The notes under the pieces are model-generated. The model made no database searches, was not told the DNA's origin, and saw only the letters and a list, made by a program, of their open reading frames with translations. The position numbers were made by a program, and so were the translations under genes. A stretch of DNA of 64,000 bases from Naematelia aurantialba (Eukaryota > Basidiomycota > Tremellomycetes > Tremellales > Naemateliaceae): the NCBI GenBank assembly GCA_021527695.1, contig JAKFAO010000004.1, positions 248,001-312,000 of the forward strand. The letters run 5' to 3'. The first letter of the stretch is position 1. The number at the start of each line of letters is the position of its first letter. This document shows positions 32,518 through 43,457 of this stretch, in pieces.

Positions 32518-33326
32518 CTTCCCAACGACCTCCGCAGCACTGTACTCACAAGGAGGTGAGACCAGACAGGCGCATGGGCCAGGATCTGAGGCTCGCTTAC
32601 AATATTCTTCGATGATCAGTTTGGCCGTGGAATTCTTGTTTCATAGCGTTGGAGCACGCATGCAGTTTCATGAGTGATTACCAAGTGCTGCTAGGAGTGC
32701 TAGGACTTCCAAGACTGCTGCATTGGCATGGAGCGGTGGGATGGGCAGTACTGGACTCGTGGCAGGTTCAGCAAGTCCCTGTCCAGATCTCCGCAGTTTC
32801 CACGAGACACCTTTCACGCTCCCTACTCCTCGCTCCACTCCACACCCCTTACTCCACGCTCCACTGCACGCTCACCTACACGCTTACCTACACGCCCCAG
32901 GACCGAGGCTCCATCCTATCAATGGCCAGAACAGCCCGAATGCAGAGCACACTGCCTGTCGGGCTGTTTGCGTCGGGATCCAGCACCGCCGAACCCTCCG
33001 TCTCCGTCGAGATGAAGCGGAAGGTCCCTCGGCCAGTGCCATCACCCACTGCGCAGCGCCAAGGTCAATCAATAGGTCGAAGGTGAGGCGACTCCACCTC
33101 CATCAATCGGGTCGGCGGCGACGCGACTCCACCTCCATCAATGGGTCGACGGCGAGGCGACTCCACGTCGCCTCCAGCAGACCACCATCAGCCAGCGCCA
33201 TAGAGATAAGAGTCCCGGCCGCTTGCCTGCTACCCCCTCTATCCCCAGCTACAGTAACAACTCCACACTAACAACTGTACTACGCATCGTATCCCCGAGT
33301 TTTACGAGAACACCATACAAATCGAC
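32518..33326. other. Intergenic between the two metallothionein-like genes
   Basis: 809 bases. 32790-32900 is rich in cacgctccac and cctacacgc words. 33086-33175 holds a 35-base repeat of gcgactccacctccatcaat that must lie in the promoter of copy B. No third copy of the small gene was found. Confidence 0.5.
33086..33175. repeat. 35-base tandem repeat upstream of metallothionein-like copy B
   Basis: actccacctccatcaat at 33091 and 33126, with a third, shortened copy after 33160. The repeat carries gaggcgactcc and ggtcgacggcg words and ends about 150 bases before the start codon of copy B. Confidence 0.75.
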
Positions 33327-33558
33327 ATGTCGTGCACTACTTACACTGTGAGTCCACGTCTCCCGGCATCGACGTTGTCTTGGGCAGCACGCGACGGAGT
33401 GGCCGCTGACGCCACCGTAGCCCATCGATGCGTGCAACACCAATGGCGAAGACGGGACGTGCTCGACCTGTAAAGCCAAGACGTGAGTGTTCCAGTGAGC
33501 AACGGATGAGCAATTGATTCCCTTCCTCAGCTGCGCTTGCGCAAACTGCACGTGCTGA
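33327..33558 (+). CDS. Metallothionein-like protein copy B, 36 residues
   Basis: Three exons with good GT-AG sites: 33327-33347, 33421-33482 and 33531-33558. The product starts MSCTTYT, contains DGTCSTCKAK and ends TCACANCTC. Eight of 36 residues are cysteine, arranged C-x2-C-x4-C-x-C-x2-C-x-C at the C-terminal half. That spacing, the lack of aromatic residues except one Tyr, and the size fit fungal metallothioneins, which chelate Cu(I), Zn or Cd in the cytosol (family knowledge). The third exon is only nine codons with the stop, so gene finders would miss it. Copy A upstream shares the exon plan, which supports the model. I see no named metal-response element; an RNA-seq peak after copper or cadmium would be expected. 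Confidence 0.72.
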
Positions 33559-33958
33559 GGCGCTCCCGCCGCCACCGTCGCCTGCGCCGTCTGCTCATGT
33601 TTTATCTTGATCTGGTCTTCGGTGTGGATCAGCATTTCTCTTTCAGTAGCGAGGCAGTTCCATGTCAAGCTTTTTCAGTTGTCAGGATCGAAAGTCCCCA
33701 TAGGTATCAGTCGCGCGGAGGGATGCATTGTGGAAGTCGTGTAGAAACGAACTACCTATACCATCCAGCGAGTCATGTCATGCTCGATCGCTTAGGCATC
33801 AAGATATCCTTGAACGCTTTCGGTGAATTCTGGCTTTATCAGATCATGCAATCCACCCGGACTCGCCACTCACTTGCAGCTCCAGACAATGCCACTCGCG
33901 TCCATCGTTTAGTGTCACGCGAGGCCGCAGTGCAAAGTATATCCCGGCTGAGACGCAG
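33559..33958. other. Intergenic, convergent between metallothionein-like copy B and GPI1
   Basis: 400 bases, 3' regions of both genes. Nothing else recognised. Confidence 0.5.
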
Positions 33959-36043
33959 TCAGTCTAGCACTGGCGTCGCGGAGGAGGGGAAGGTGTACGC
34001 ACAAGGCAGTCGGCGGCTCTCTTTCATACGCAACATGAGCTCGAACAGTGGAAACGCATTCAATGCCGCCCTAGCACTATCGAATCCTGCCGACATGACC
34101 AGCCATACGACCCGCAACGCCCCGAAGAACGCTGCGTACGCAATTACAGTCGGGAACAGGAATGCCGAGACTGTGAATAGCAGTGTGCCGAGGAAGAGCT
34201 GGTCGACGTCGTATGCGTACGAGTCGGTTCGTTGCCTCAAGACGTTCCATCGTTTACCTATGCCGCTTTAGAAATCCGCCATCCACTTGAGACTTGATCC
34301 GCTTCCCCACTTGCGCTTTCATCCGCCACTTCGGTGCGAAGATAACTCACCACGAAAGAGGTTCCACAGGCCTCCGAGACTGCGAAGCTGCCAGAGACAG
34401 AGAGTCGAGGTCAGGCGGTAGGCTAGAGAGAGATGAAGGGTCGCGAGCTTGAACGTATCGGATAACAGCGCAAGCCAAAGGGTGAGTCCACCGAGTGCAG
34501 CGTTTGCGACAAGCAGGTACGTGGTCCCGCTGTGTTCGTGTAGTATAGGCAAGACGAGTACTTTGCATGTCACGTCAGCCACGCTTTACCCGCACAAAGG
34601 CAAGGGGAAAAACTCACGGCCCCATCGAGTGACTACAAGCTGGAGTGACGTGCAGAGGAATCGACTGAGCGGTGCGTTGAGCTTGAGTCCGACCGGCCAT
34701 TCATCAAGCCATGTAAGCGATGCGTTGATCCCGGCGACGAGGTAGTTCTAGAGCCCACGATTATCCACGATTAGTCTACCCAGACTACCGGAGGATGATC
34801 ACTCACCGAGAACATTTGCGGTACTCGTATGGCAATATCGTACTCGCTCTCAAGCACCAAGAGCGTTTGCCTCATGCAGTAGCCCAGGATGAGATCGTTC
34901 TCCTAGTCAGCACAGATATCGCCACTCCACTCACGATGATGAGCCATACGGTGTTCCAGAAGCTATCCTGCGTCAGCTTCCACCGTATTCATCCTTCTTA
35001 ACAATGCATGCTTTGCCGGACTGTCACGCACGTCATATAGAGCTCACTGCGTCGGGCCACCGGGACGAGAGGATCGTACAGCGTGGCGGTGAACGAACTG
35101 GGACTCGTCAGGAGCCACTTGATTCGCTGAGAGAGCTGATTGACTGCGAAGGTCAACCTAACCAGAACTGTCAGGGCTCCGGAAACGCCAAGACGTACCT
35201 GTTGCACTTGACTGGGAAGCCGAGCCGACAATGACTCCCAGAATCGACACGTTCGTATCTGCTAGACGCAGTAAAGTCTCGACCAATGATGTAACGGGTA
35301 AGACCGCCAGCTCAAGGAGACGTGCAATGCTGGCCGTGGTGTAGCTGTGGTTATGTTTGTCCCGACCAGCTGGGCTATAGCACAAATTCCGCTGAACGTC
35401 TTTGACCATGCTCAACTAGCCGGATCAGTCCTTGTATGCCTACGTCGCAAGTGTCGTCCCAGCTCACAAGCGGTATGATGTGCTCCAGGTCAGCCGAGTG
35501 GTAGTCGAAACGTGTCGCTGAGCCGACGGAGTATGCGTCCTGCCTTGCCAGGTGCGTAGTCTGAGCCTCCTGGGTAGGGGCTGGGACTGGCGGCTCGAGC
35601 GAGAAGAATCGCAACCGCCTCGGATCTGGCGGTTCGTACAGGATTATATCTGTTGTACTGCTCGGACAGATCAGCTCCATAGCAGACAGCGACAGAGACC
35701 ATCCACTCACCTGCACGTTATAGGGAGGAAGCTCGAGTCGAGGGACACGACAAGCCTGTCCCCATGCTGCTCGACAGCGGGACTCGTGACAGCCCTACCG
35801 ACGAGTTCGAGTGTCACTTTTGAGTCTCCTGAGGACTTCTCGCTGCTCTCCCTGTACCGAGTGGTCGAATTCGATTGTTGAGCCATCTGCTTCGATGAGC
35901 TTCTCCACGAGAACCTCTGACCTCCGAGGACAGCTCACCCAGTCATCCACGATGGCGGCTACGCATATCGTATCCTGCAGTCTCCAACCAACGACATCAC
36001 CTGTCGACTCTCCCAGCCCTCTGGTTGGCCAGAACACTCTCAT
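33959..36043 (-). CDS. GPI1: Gpi1/PIG-Q subunit of GPI-N-acetylglucosaminyltransferase
   Basis: Many exons on the minus strand. Exon 1 is 36043-35939 (MRVFWPTRGLGEST to DDW), the 52-base intron 35938-35887 follows, and exon 2 starts at 35886. Then come VTLELVGRAVTSPAVEQHG, FAVNQLSQRIKWLLTSP, the Gpi1 signature NYLVAGINASLTWLDEWPVG with LKLNAPLSRFLC, helices LVLPILHEHSGTTYLL and ATLHLSLAYRLTSTLCLWQL, and the final exon LFLGTLLFTVSAFLFPTVIA with FDSARAALNAFPLFELMLR. The enzyme complex makes GlcNAc-PI, the first GPI-anchor step, at the ER (family knowledge). The multi-helix ending DRLP-type ESRRLP is typical. The gene diverges from the RWD gene with only 155 bases between start codons. Confidence 0.88.
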
Positions 36044-36198
36044 GTTACCTGTACATGCTTGGACAAGCACAAAGCGTGCTCGTTCAATAATCGGTCGTTC
36101 GGCGGAGCCCGCGAGTATCGTTGTGCCTGTGAGCCAGTAAGAGGCTGCAACGTCTACTTTTGGCTATCCATGAACGCATTTACAAGACGTCAAAAGCC
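36044..36198. promoter_or_regulatory. Compact divergent promoter GPI1 / RWD gene
   Basis: 155 bases between the two ATGs. Both core promoters must overlap here or extend into the partner's first exon. No TATA box seen. Confidence 0.55.
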
Positions 36199-37191
36199 AT
36201 GTCAGGCATTTCGCAGGGATCTATCGACACCCTCGCTATCCTGCAAGCGATGTACCCGCTCCCGACCGAGTTGGAGCTATCTCCCCGGACAGCGGCATAC
36301 CAGCTCGACCCATCTGGGACACCTCCAGACATCATCGAGATCATTCTCAACCTCCTCATTGGCGACGATGACGCTCTTCCTCTCACGTTTACCATAGATC
36401 TTCCCACACGTGCTGGTGAGCCAGTCAAGATCACTTCGAGACAGCCAGCATGGCTCAACAGAGCCCAACATGAGCGCCTGTTGAGCTCGATACCACCATG
36501 TGACGATGCGGACGACGTGCTCGACATTATTGAGAGTACCAAAGCCGCAGCTTCAGCCTTGCTGCATTCATCTCGAGGGCCTACACCACCACCAGCAGCG
36601 CGGGAAGATGAGGGAGAACAAGTGCTTGAACGAGTCTGGTTCTGGTTCCCCTCTCTGTCGACCAAGGAGAAACGGCGGGATCTGGTCGACTATGCACCGC
36701 GATATGGTCTCACTGGGTTTGTGCTGGCCGGTGCGTCCTGCCTTCCCCCCATCCCGTCTACACATTCTCAGTGGCTGAGTATTTGCGTGCCAGGAAAGCC
36801 AGGACTGCTCTGCCTAGAAGGTGACGCTCGGCAGGTAGATCGGTATATGAGCGGTATGGTTTCGCTTAGCTAGTTGACTAGGCAGCGCTGAGCTGCAATA
36901 GCGATCAAATCAGAGTCGTGGTCCGACATACCCTCCTATCAGAAGAAGGTATGTGATACGTCCTACTCAGTTCCATGCGGTCGAGACTGACAAACATACA
37001 CACAGGTCACCGAGCGACTCCGGCTACCGTTGGCAAAGCGGACATTCGAGGACATGCGCGAGATCACCGATCTCGTTCCTCATTATGGACAGTACAGCCA
37101 TCGAGGCGAGATGGGCGAGGTGAAGCGGTTGATGGATCAGTGGGGCGTTGGAGACGACTTTGGAGCTGCTGTGATGAACTCTGCTACCTGA
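36199..37191 (+). CDS. RWD domain plus DUF1115 protein (RWDD2-like)
   Basis: Exons from ATG 36199; introns after FVLAG, after the DRYMSG exon, and after SDIPSYQKK. The N-terminal RWD domain (residues about 5-110) reads LAILQAMYPLPTELEL, PPDIIEIILNLLIGDDDALP and PLTFTIDLP. The C-terminal domain reads RVWFWFPSLSTKEKRRDLVD, YGLTGFVLAGKPGLLCLEGD, ESWSDIPSYQKKVTERL and TFEDMREITDLVPHYGQYSH, the pattern of DUF1115, also found at the C-terminus of Prp3. The exact function is not known; RWD folds bind partner proteins. The gene starts 155 bases from GPI1. Confidence 0.85.
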
Positions 37192-37324
37192 TGTCTCTTG
37201 CTTCTATTCTTCAACTAAGACCTGCACTCTGCGTCGCGGGCGTTGTGTGGATCTCAGCTGCCCTCGGCGGGGGTCAATGTCGGCGGGCGGATGGGTATTG
37301 GCACGAGATGCATGGCCTCACTCG

Positions 37325-38080
37325 TCATGCACAATCTTCTCTCCTGACACCCCAACCCTCGATGCTCCCGTCTCCTGCCCAGACCTTATGTCCCGCTTTC
37401 CCTCCTTCTCTGAGATAAAATACAAGCTTGCGGTTCCTCGCAGAGCGTTCCCTCCGTCTCTTCCGTACCGGTCCATCGAGGCTCGTATCCAGCGGGAGAT
37501 CGGCTGTGGGTGGACAAGGCAGTGAGAGGCGCTTGGAGCACGCCAAGCACGTTTGATGGGCGATGTTCATGTGGTTCTGGTTGGCTACTTAGATCAGCTG
37601 AGCTTAGGCTTTTGAAGGCATGACAGCTGACGCCTATTGCGGATCCTACAAGTCAATCCTGGAATTAATATGGTCGCGCAGTTCTTGCAGATCGAGCGCT
37701 TCAGTGAAGGGTCTCTGTATGTAGTCAGTAAGACTGAATGATGAGGAAGGGGGATGAACACACGATTTCATCTGATTGTGCACCCCCATCTTCCGAGCTC
37801 CGAGCATGCTCTGCCTCGCCAACCTTGAAAAGTCGACATCAGGCACCTCCTGTTTGTCCATCTCGGCCTCCGTAGCCTTGCGCTTTCCCTTCTTATCGGC
37901 AGCTGGCGGTGAGGGATGACGAGGAGAAGAGGACGAAGAAGAGGCAGAAGTGGAAGCCTCGCCGAGCTGCTGCAGGAAGATTGATGCTTGGTAGGTAAAG
38001 TTTAGGCGATGCAGGAGATCCTTGTTGGGCAGTGGGGGTGCGCCTGAGGGCTTTCCCTCTGAAGTCTTGCCCTTGGCCAT
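37325..38080 (-). CDS. RPR2: RNase P subunit Rpr2/Rpp21-like
   Basis: Three exons: 38080-37764, 37714-37650 (end uncertain) and 37584-37325. The first exon gives LLHRLNFTYQASIFLQQLG and SMLGARKMGVHNQMK. The second, once spliced, gives SDPSLKRSICKNCATILIPG, with the first zinc-binding CxxC. The third gives HQTCLACSKRLSLPCPP, the second CxxC, and a basic tail RKRRRERSARNRK. This is the Rpr2 zinc-ribbon order, a protein of nuclear RNase P that trims tRNA 5' ends (family knowledge). The frame that simply continues exon 1 to 37646 is wrong because it loses both CxxC motifs. The donor of exon 2 could be at 37649 or about 15 bases further on. Between HQ and LKR the Ser/Pro-rich insert (SSSSSSPRHPSPP) is species-specific. 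Confidence 0.8.
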
Positions 38081-38348
38081 TGCAGTCTCCTGGGTTCGAG
38101 ACGACAGACGACGCTGAGAGGAGGAACGACGAACCAGAGGGTAGGAAGACGAGGAAGAAATACAGCCAGACTTTTTAGTTTTCTCCTCGTCTTTACTTCT
38201 GCACCGTACTCGCGGCGTCGTCTATACTACCCATAATAACGATACTCGGCTTACGACGATGGCATCTGGCTACTTGCTGACCCTCCTCTGACCTGTACCA
38301 GCATTTTGATACATTCCCGCTTACTCCTTACACGACACTGACCATACC
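38081..38348. promoter_or_regulatory. Divergent promoter RPR2 / 38.3 kb gene
   Basis: 268 bases between the two start codons. No motif I can name. Confidence 0.5.
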
Positions 38349-40551
38349 ATGAACTCGTGGAGTGGGGGCTTCCGTTCTCCTTCCCCGGCTGATAGCTCCC
38401 CCTCGGGCGACGATAATGACACCACCGCGGTGCGCTACACTGACCTACCGCCGGAAGCGCAACTCGCCAAGGATCTGGATCTCAATTCCCGCGTGGACCG
38501 AGCAGCATACAAGGATACCCCATTTACCCTCGCGAAGCGCCGCGCGACTAACAAGCCATCTCCCAAACTCGACGGCGATGCAGAGCCTCGCAAGCCCAGG
38601 GGCAACATCCGACCGGTTGTCCAGGTGCCTGTTGGGGTCCGCGAAGACAATGCTACGAGGAGAAGGTTTACCACAGCCGGGGACGGTGTCACTAAAGGAT
38701 GGAAACCACACAACGGATGGGTGGACGGCAAGAACAACCCTATCCCCATCGAAACGACGGCACCGAATATCTTAGATGCCCTAGACGAGAAGGACAAGGA
38801 GACGAAGGGATCCAAGAGGAAACGTGGCAAGACCGAGTCAGCACGAAAGCCTCCAGCTAAGAAGAAAGCCGCCAACAAGAAACCGGAGGAGAAGCTTGTC
38901 TTCAGCAGGATCCGTGAGTCTCTGTCGCGAAGTGTACTCCCTGATATGACAGCTTCGGGGGCCAAGCCTTCGAGTGACTACCCCATCGTTCTGGGCCTCG
39001 AGAAGCAAAAGAATCTGCCTAGCAAGCAGTCGAGCAAGGTCAAACCTCTTACAGTGCAATTGTCGTCGGATTCAGAAGAGGACTTCTCCATTGCCGATCT
39101 ACTCAAAGGTGGCCCAAAGGGCTTATCGACTAACCAAGCAGCCAAGAACGCATCTCAACTCCTGAACACCTCGTCCACAAAACGGCACGGTGACGAGCTC
39201 AATCATCCCGGGACGGGAAAGCCGTCCGCTGGCGCTGGCTCCAGACAGCTATCCGGTAGCAGGACTGTCATCGGTTCCGGATCCGCCTCCCCTCTTGACG
39301 ATTCCGATCTCCCTCCATCAGACCACATCTCCACTATCACCCATCTTCCCTCCTCCGTACGTCGAGCATTGGAGACCTCTGCCGAATCATCAGGCGTGCC
39401 TTACAGCTCGCCGTTGCAGGCTCACAATCCATCTCTGGGGCTCATCAGACCGAGACCTCAGCGCGCTGCAGTAGCAGCCCGACTGGAAGCACTCGCCGCT
39501 CTCGATGAAGATCCGGTCATGATCACACATGCAGCTGAGGGGAAAAAGCCAAATCATGCCAGGACGAGCAAGCCAGACGGTCAAGTGCTGAGAGAACAGC
39601 TGCAAGACATTGAGCGGTCATTGCAGGCGAGTGCAGGTAAGGTGATATGATCGAGTGCGCTCATGTTCAGCTCGGAAACACACCGCGGCCCTCTCTCACA
39701 GGGCGCCCCTTTCGCCCACCTTGGCGGGATCATTCACAAAGAGAATACGAGAGCCCATCGACCCGCAAAACGGCTTGTCTGCACCAGCGGAGGAATGGTC
39801 CACATTGCCTTCCAAGAAGGGTCCAAGTGGGAGATCAAGCTTCAGCCGTTCAAGCCACACCACCTCGACCCTCGCCAAGCGCTGTGATGACAAGTTCTTG
39901 AAGCCCTTGAGGCTGTTTGACCGCCGCGCCCCACCCCGCGAACCGAGCGCTGACCATGTATGGGCCCCTGGGCCCCAGCCGCAAGGACAACGAGAACGAG
40001 AACGAGAACGAGACCGAGAACGAGAGGAAAGCTCGCAGACGATGACGAGCTCTACCAAAGTCACGCTGTTCACGCCGTCTTCGATGGAGCAAGTGCATAA
40101 GCTCCCAACGCCGTCGGAGACATACGAGATCCAGACGATCAGGGGGTCGCAATACGGCGCCACTCTGACGCACGGCGAGAAGCGTCCTGGCCCCTTTCTC
40201 AGCGACTACGAGCACGTGCAGCGCAGGGACCGAGAGAACGCCACATGGCCGCGGTTCACGCGAGATCCAGCGGCGCCGGTGGCTCTTGCTACGGCGAGTA
40301 AGGCCGTAGACGACGACGACGACTGGACAAAGGCTTGGCGTAGGCCGAAAAGCGTTTCGGTCAAACCGCCGCCGGCGGTCGCCACGCAGCAGAGCGGGTG
40401 GAGCGTGGCGCATGGCGCATGCCGAGAAAGAACAGCGGCTGTTGAAGATACATCTCCTGCAGTAGTAGCTCCACTCGAGTTTTTTGACGGGAGATTCGGG
40501 GAGAACGGGAGACTTGGTTTGGCGGAACGAGAGCGGGAGTGGGGGTGCTGA
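38349..40551 (+). CDS. Basic low-complexity protein of unknown function
   Basis: Two exons, 38349-39636 and 39671-40551, about 722 residues, joined in frame by a very short 34-base intron. I do not recognise a family. Seen: an N-terminal stretch LPPEAQLAKDLDLNSRVDRA with FTLAKRRATNK, a Lys-rich block (KRKRGKTESARKPPAKKKAA) that looks like a nuclear localisation signal, SSDSEEDFSIADLLKGGPKG, repeated Ser/Pro segments, a (RE)n run from a gagaac repeat near 39990-40015, and a more ordered C-terminal part KLPTPSETYEIQTI and FLSDYEHVQRRDRENATWPR. Composition suggests a nuclear, mostly disordered protein. The gene is transcribed away from RPR2. Confidence 0.7.
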
Positions 40552-40844
40552 CAGACGCGCTGTGACATATTCCGAGTCGCCAGTCATCCAACTGCGAACT
40601 GTACATACATGCATGCCGAGTTTACATACACAAGATGGGTACAAGTGCAGCGCCTTGTTCGATACAGAGCGCCGGCGATGACAACCAAATATCACAATAC
40701 ACTTTGCGCTTTGAAGGGTTTAGCGTATGCGTGACCGGAGCTACGTGGCCGCACGGTCCCAAGCCCCAGCTCTTCCTTTCTTACAACGCTCATATTGCCT
40801 GACAGGAACAACATCCTCCCTCCCATCCTCGCCCCTCTGTTTCC

Positions 40845-40960
40845 TCGCCCCTCTCTCTCTCTCTCCCCTCACTTTCCTCGCCCCTCTCTCTCCTCGCCCC
40901 TCTCTCTCCTCGCCCCTCTCTCTCCTCGCCCCTCTCTTTCCTCGCCCCTCTCTTTCCTCG
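40845..40960. repeat. 16-base CT-rich minisatellite
   Basis: About seven copies of a ctcctcgcccctctct unit, pure pyrimidine apart from the g in tcg. It is followed by the C19 run. Confidence 0.8.
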
Positions 40961-40968
40961 CCGCCTTT

Positions 40969-40987
40969 CCCCCCCCCCCCCCCCCCC
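40969..40987. repeat. C19 homopolymer
   Basis: Nineteen cytosines in a row, 24 bases beyond the F-box gene stop on the minus strand, where they read as G19. Length could vary between isolates or sequencing reads. Confidence 0.85.
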
Positions 40988-41010
40988 AACCCACATCCGC
41001 GCGGGCGGGC

Positions 41011-43457
41011 TCAAACCCCCTCCCAGCCCCAGATACGCCTCCCAAGCAAGTGCCCACACCCGTCCCGGTGAGTCCCGCCCATGCCGCCTCTCCCATCCAC
41101 CCGCTCGCCCTCTGCTCCGCGCCTTGGCGGCCCCTCGCAGTCTGGCACCGTGCAAAACACGCATACCGGCCTGAGGGAATGGTTGTTCTCCCACATTTCT
41201 GCCTCGGCAATGGCAAGTTTGTACGGTTCCAGGTAGTCCCGCCCAGACGGGTGGACCTCGATCAGGTCTGCTAGCGGGTTGGATGGATCTGGAAACGCGG
41301 GTCCCGTTGCGGTTGTTGTCGGGGTTGCCGTAGCAGTTGCGGTTACAGTTGAGGTTGCAGTGGAGGTTGGGGTTGGAGTTGATGTTTCTTCGGCAGTGGG
41401 GAATCGGAACAGCCGGATCTCGGTAGGGGGTTTGACGGTGCCCAACATCGCTGCGGACGAGGACGAGGACGCAGTGGCAGATTTGCCCTTCTTCGCACTG
41501 CCGGCGCCGGCCGACCGGGAGCTGCCACCCCCACCTGGCCCCACCTTGGCTCCAGAACGCTTGGCCTCCTGCGCCTGCCACTCTGCGGCCTTGCGCAGCG
41601 CGCGCTCGTACTTGTCCGCCACGTGCCCTGCCCACCCGGCGACCTTGGCCAGGCCTTCTCGGAACCCCGCGTGGAACTCGTGTTCCCACTCGGCGACCTT
41701 GGCCGGCGCGACGTGGTGCGCCTCGCCGCCTATCGAGATGGATTTGAGAGACGGCAGAGGCGGGAGGACGAGGTACAGCGTGTCCGCTGGAGGGAGCGCG
41801 ATGGTCGGCGCAGCTACACGTGTCGAAGTTGAGGCGCGGAGTGGGACGGTCGCGCGAGTGAGAACGTCGAGTGGGCGGCTGAGCGGTGGCCACGCCGACT
41901 GCGGGACAGCTGGATCTGACGCTGTCGCTCGGCTTCGGCTGCTTCGGCTTCCCGCACGGCCGCAGCCCCCTCGGTCTCCTCTTCGTCGCTTCCTCCGCTG
42001 CCAATCCCGTCCGAGCGCTCCGCAGGCTCCATGCGCCTCCGTCGTTCCGCGTCTGCTTCTGCTCGCCTAGTCCGCTCCGCCACTTCCCACACCAACACCT
42101 GCCGTTCTCGCTCCTTACCCCGTGTCAGGGCGGCTGAAACGATCATTCCACCTAGGTCCTTGCAGAGCTCAGGCCCCTTCTCTTTCGCCGTAAAGCCGAA
42201 CAGGTTGACTCGGTCCAGAACGAGATGCTCCAGGCGAGCATACGACCGGAGCAGGGCGGCAAAGACCGAGTCGAGGCGGACGTTTGTAGTGGAGATATCG
42301 AGGTACCGCAGAGATGGAAACAGGGGCACATGGCTGCCCTGCGGACCGACAAGGACATACGCCAAGTCGCGAGACGGCACTCGCAGTCGGAGATGAGTCA
42401 GATGCCGCGCGACGGGGGAGTGACCGAATCTAGCCAGACACTTGATGTCAAAGAAGACGATAGGCTGGGCAAAGTGCTTGGGCTTGGTGTACCCTTTCAT
42501 GTTCTCGCTGATATACGGGAACGGACCGTGGCCAGTATAGCCCTTCCCCTCGACCGGTGTATCGGAAGCAACGGATGTCGGCGGGGTGGACCTGCCCGAA
42601 TTCTGATCGCTGTCTGATGGGTCGAGAGAGAGGTCGGCGATCGAGTTGGCAAGGCTGCTCGATGCCGAGTTGGCCGCTGTCGCTGCGGTACTGCTGAATA
42701 CTGTTGGGGGGAGAGTGGACCGAGGTGGCAGGTCCTGGATGATGCTCAGGTGGGTGAACGACGGGACTTCAGGCCATCGGCGATACAGAGTCTCTATTGC
42801 GGTGTCAAAGTACGACCCTAGGCCCGTCAGCTTGACTCGACCACTCCGACAGGTCGATGCTACAGAGCCACGATTATGTGAGGTGGTGGCTCACTCACCT
42901 TTGAGAAACTGGTAATACGTCGCCTGCTCGACGTACGGTCTAAACCTCATTTCCATCCGCTGTATACCCAACCGGGGATCCTCAAACATCTCCTCCAGGT
43001 GCTCTGGGGCGAAATTCGTCCCGATGTTGAGCATCATCACTCTCAAGTCCGGCAGACACCTCAGCACATTATTGAGGATATCCGCGTCTCCTCTCCACGA
43101 TTCCTGGCAAAACGTCCGTACGACGGCGGCATTCCCTCGATCGGGGCGTGCATTCTCGCTCTTGAGTTTCTGCCAGAGCGGTATCAGTTGCGTCGTGCGG
43201 TGGACGGTCAGGTGCGTCCATAGGTGGCGTGAGGCGAGGGGAAAGTCGGGGAAGACGCGGATCAGCGACAGCGCTGTCCTTTGCAGGAGGTGAGGCGGGA
43301 CGTGGTTGAGCAGCTGGTCGATCAGCTCGGGAGGGAGTCGGAAGAGCAGAGGTACTGAAGCGGCGAACGGGGGAGAGTGTGAGCGTGGGTGTGGACGTGT
43401 AGCTGAGATTGTGGTGGTGCCATTGTCATGTACAGTCGATGTGGACGCATTGTTCAT
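41011..43457 (-). CDS. F-box protein with leucine-rich C-terminal region
   Basis: Minus-strand gene of at least three exons. The first exon (from ATG 43457) has the F-box LFRLPPELIDQLLNHVPPHL with ALSLIRVFPDFPLASRHLWT. The middle exons give CLPDLRVMMLNIGTNFAPEH, WPEVPSFTHLSIIQDLPPRS and LFPSLRYLDISTTNVRLDSV, spaced like leucine-rich repeats. The last exon has PPLPSLKSISIGGEAHHVAP and a Thr/Ala repeat from a gttgcagttgag-type repeat. F-box proteins recruit substrates to SCF ubiquitin ligases via Skp1 (family knowledge). The exact target is unknown. The minus-strand end at 41011 follows PVCVFCTVPDCEGPP, Cys-rich. It diverges from the beta-glucosidase gene. Confidence 0.8.

Larger units (their letters stand above)
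40552..41010. other. Intergenic between the 38.3 kb gene and the F-box gene (convergent)
   Basis: 3' regions of both genes. Contains the ctcctcgcccctct repeat at about 40845-40960 and a run of 19 C at 40969-40987. Confidence 0.5.

Noticed and set aside
33537..34271. 244-codon plus-strand ORF
   Set aside because: It is mostly antisense to GPI1, whose minus-strand translation has the family signature.
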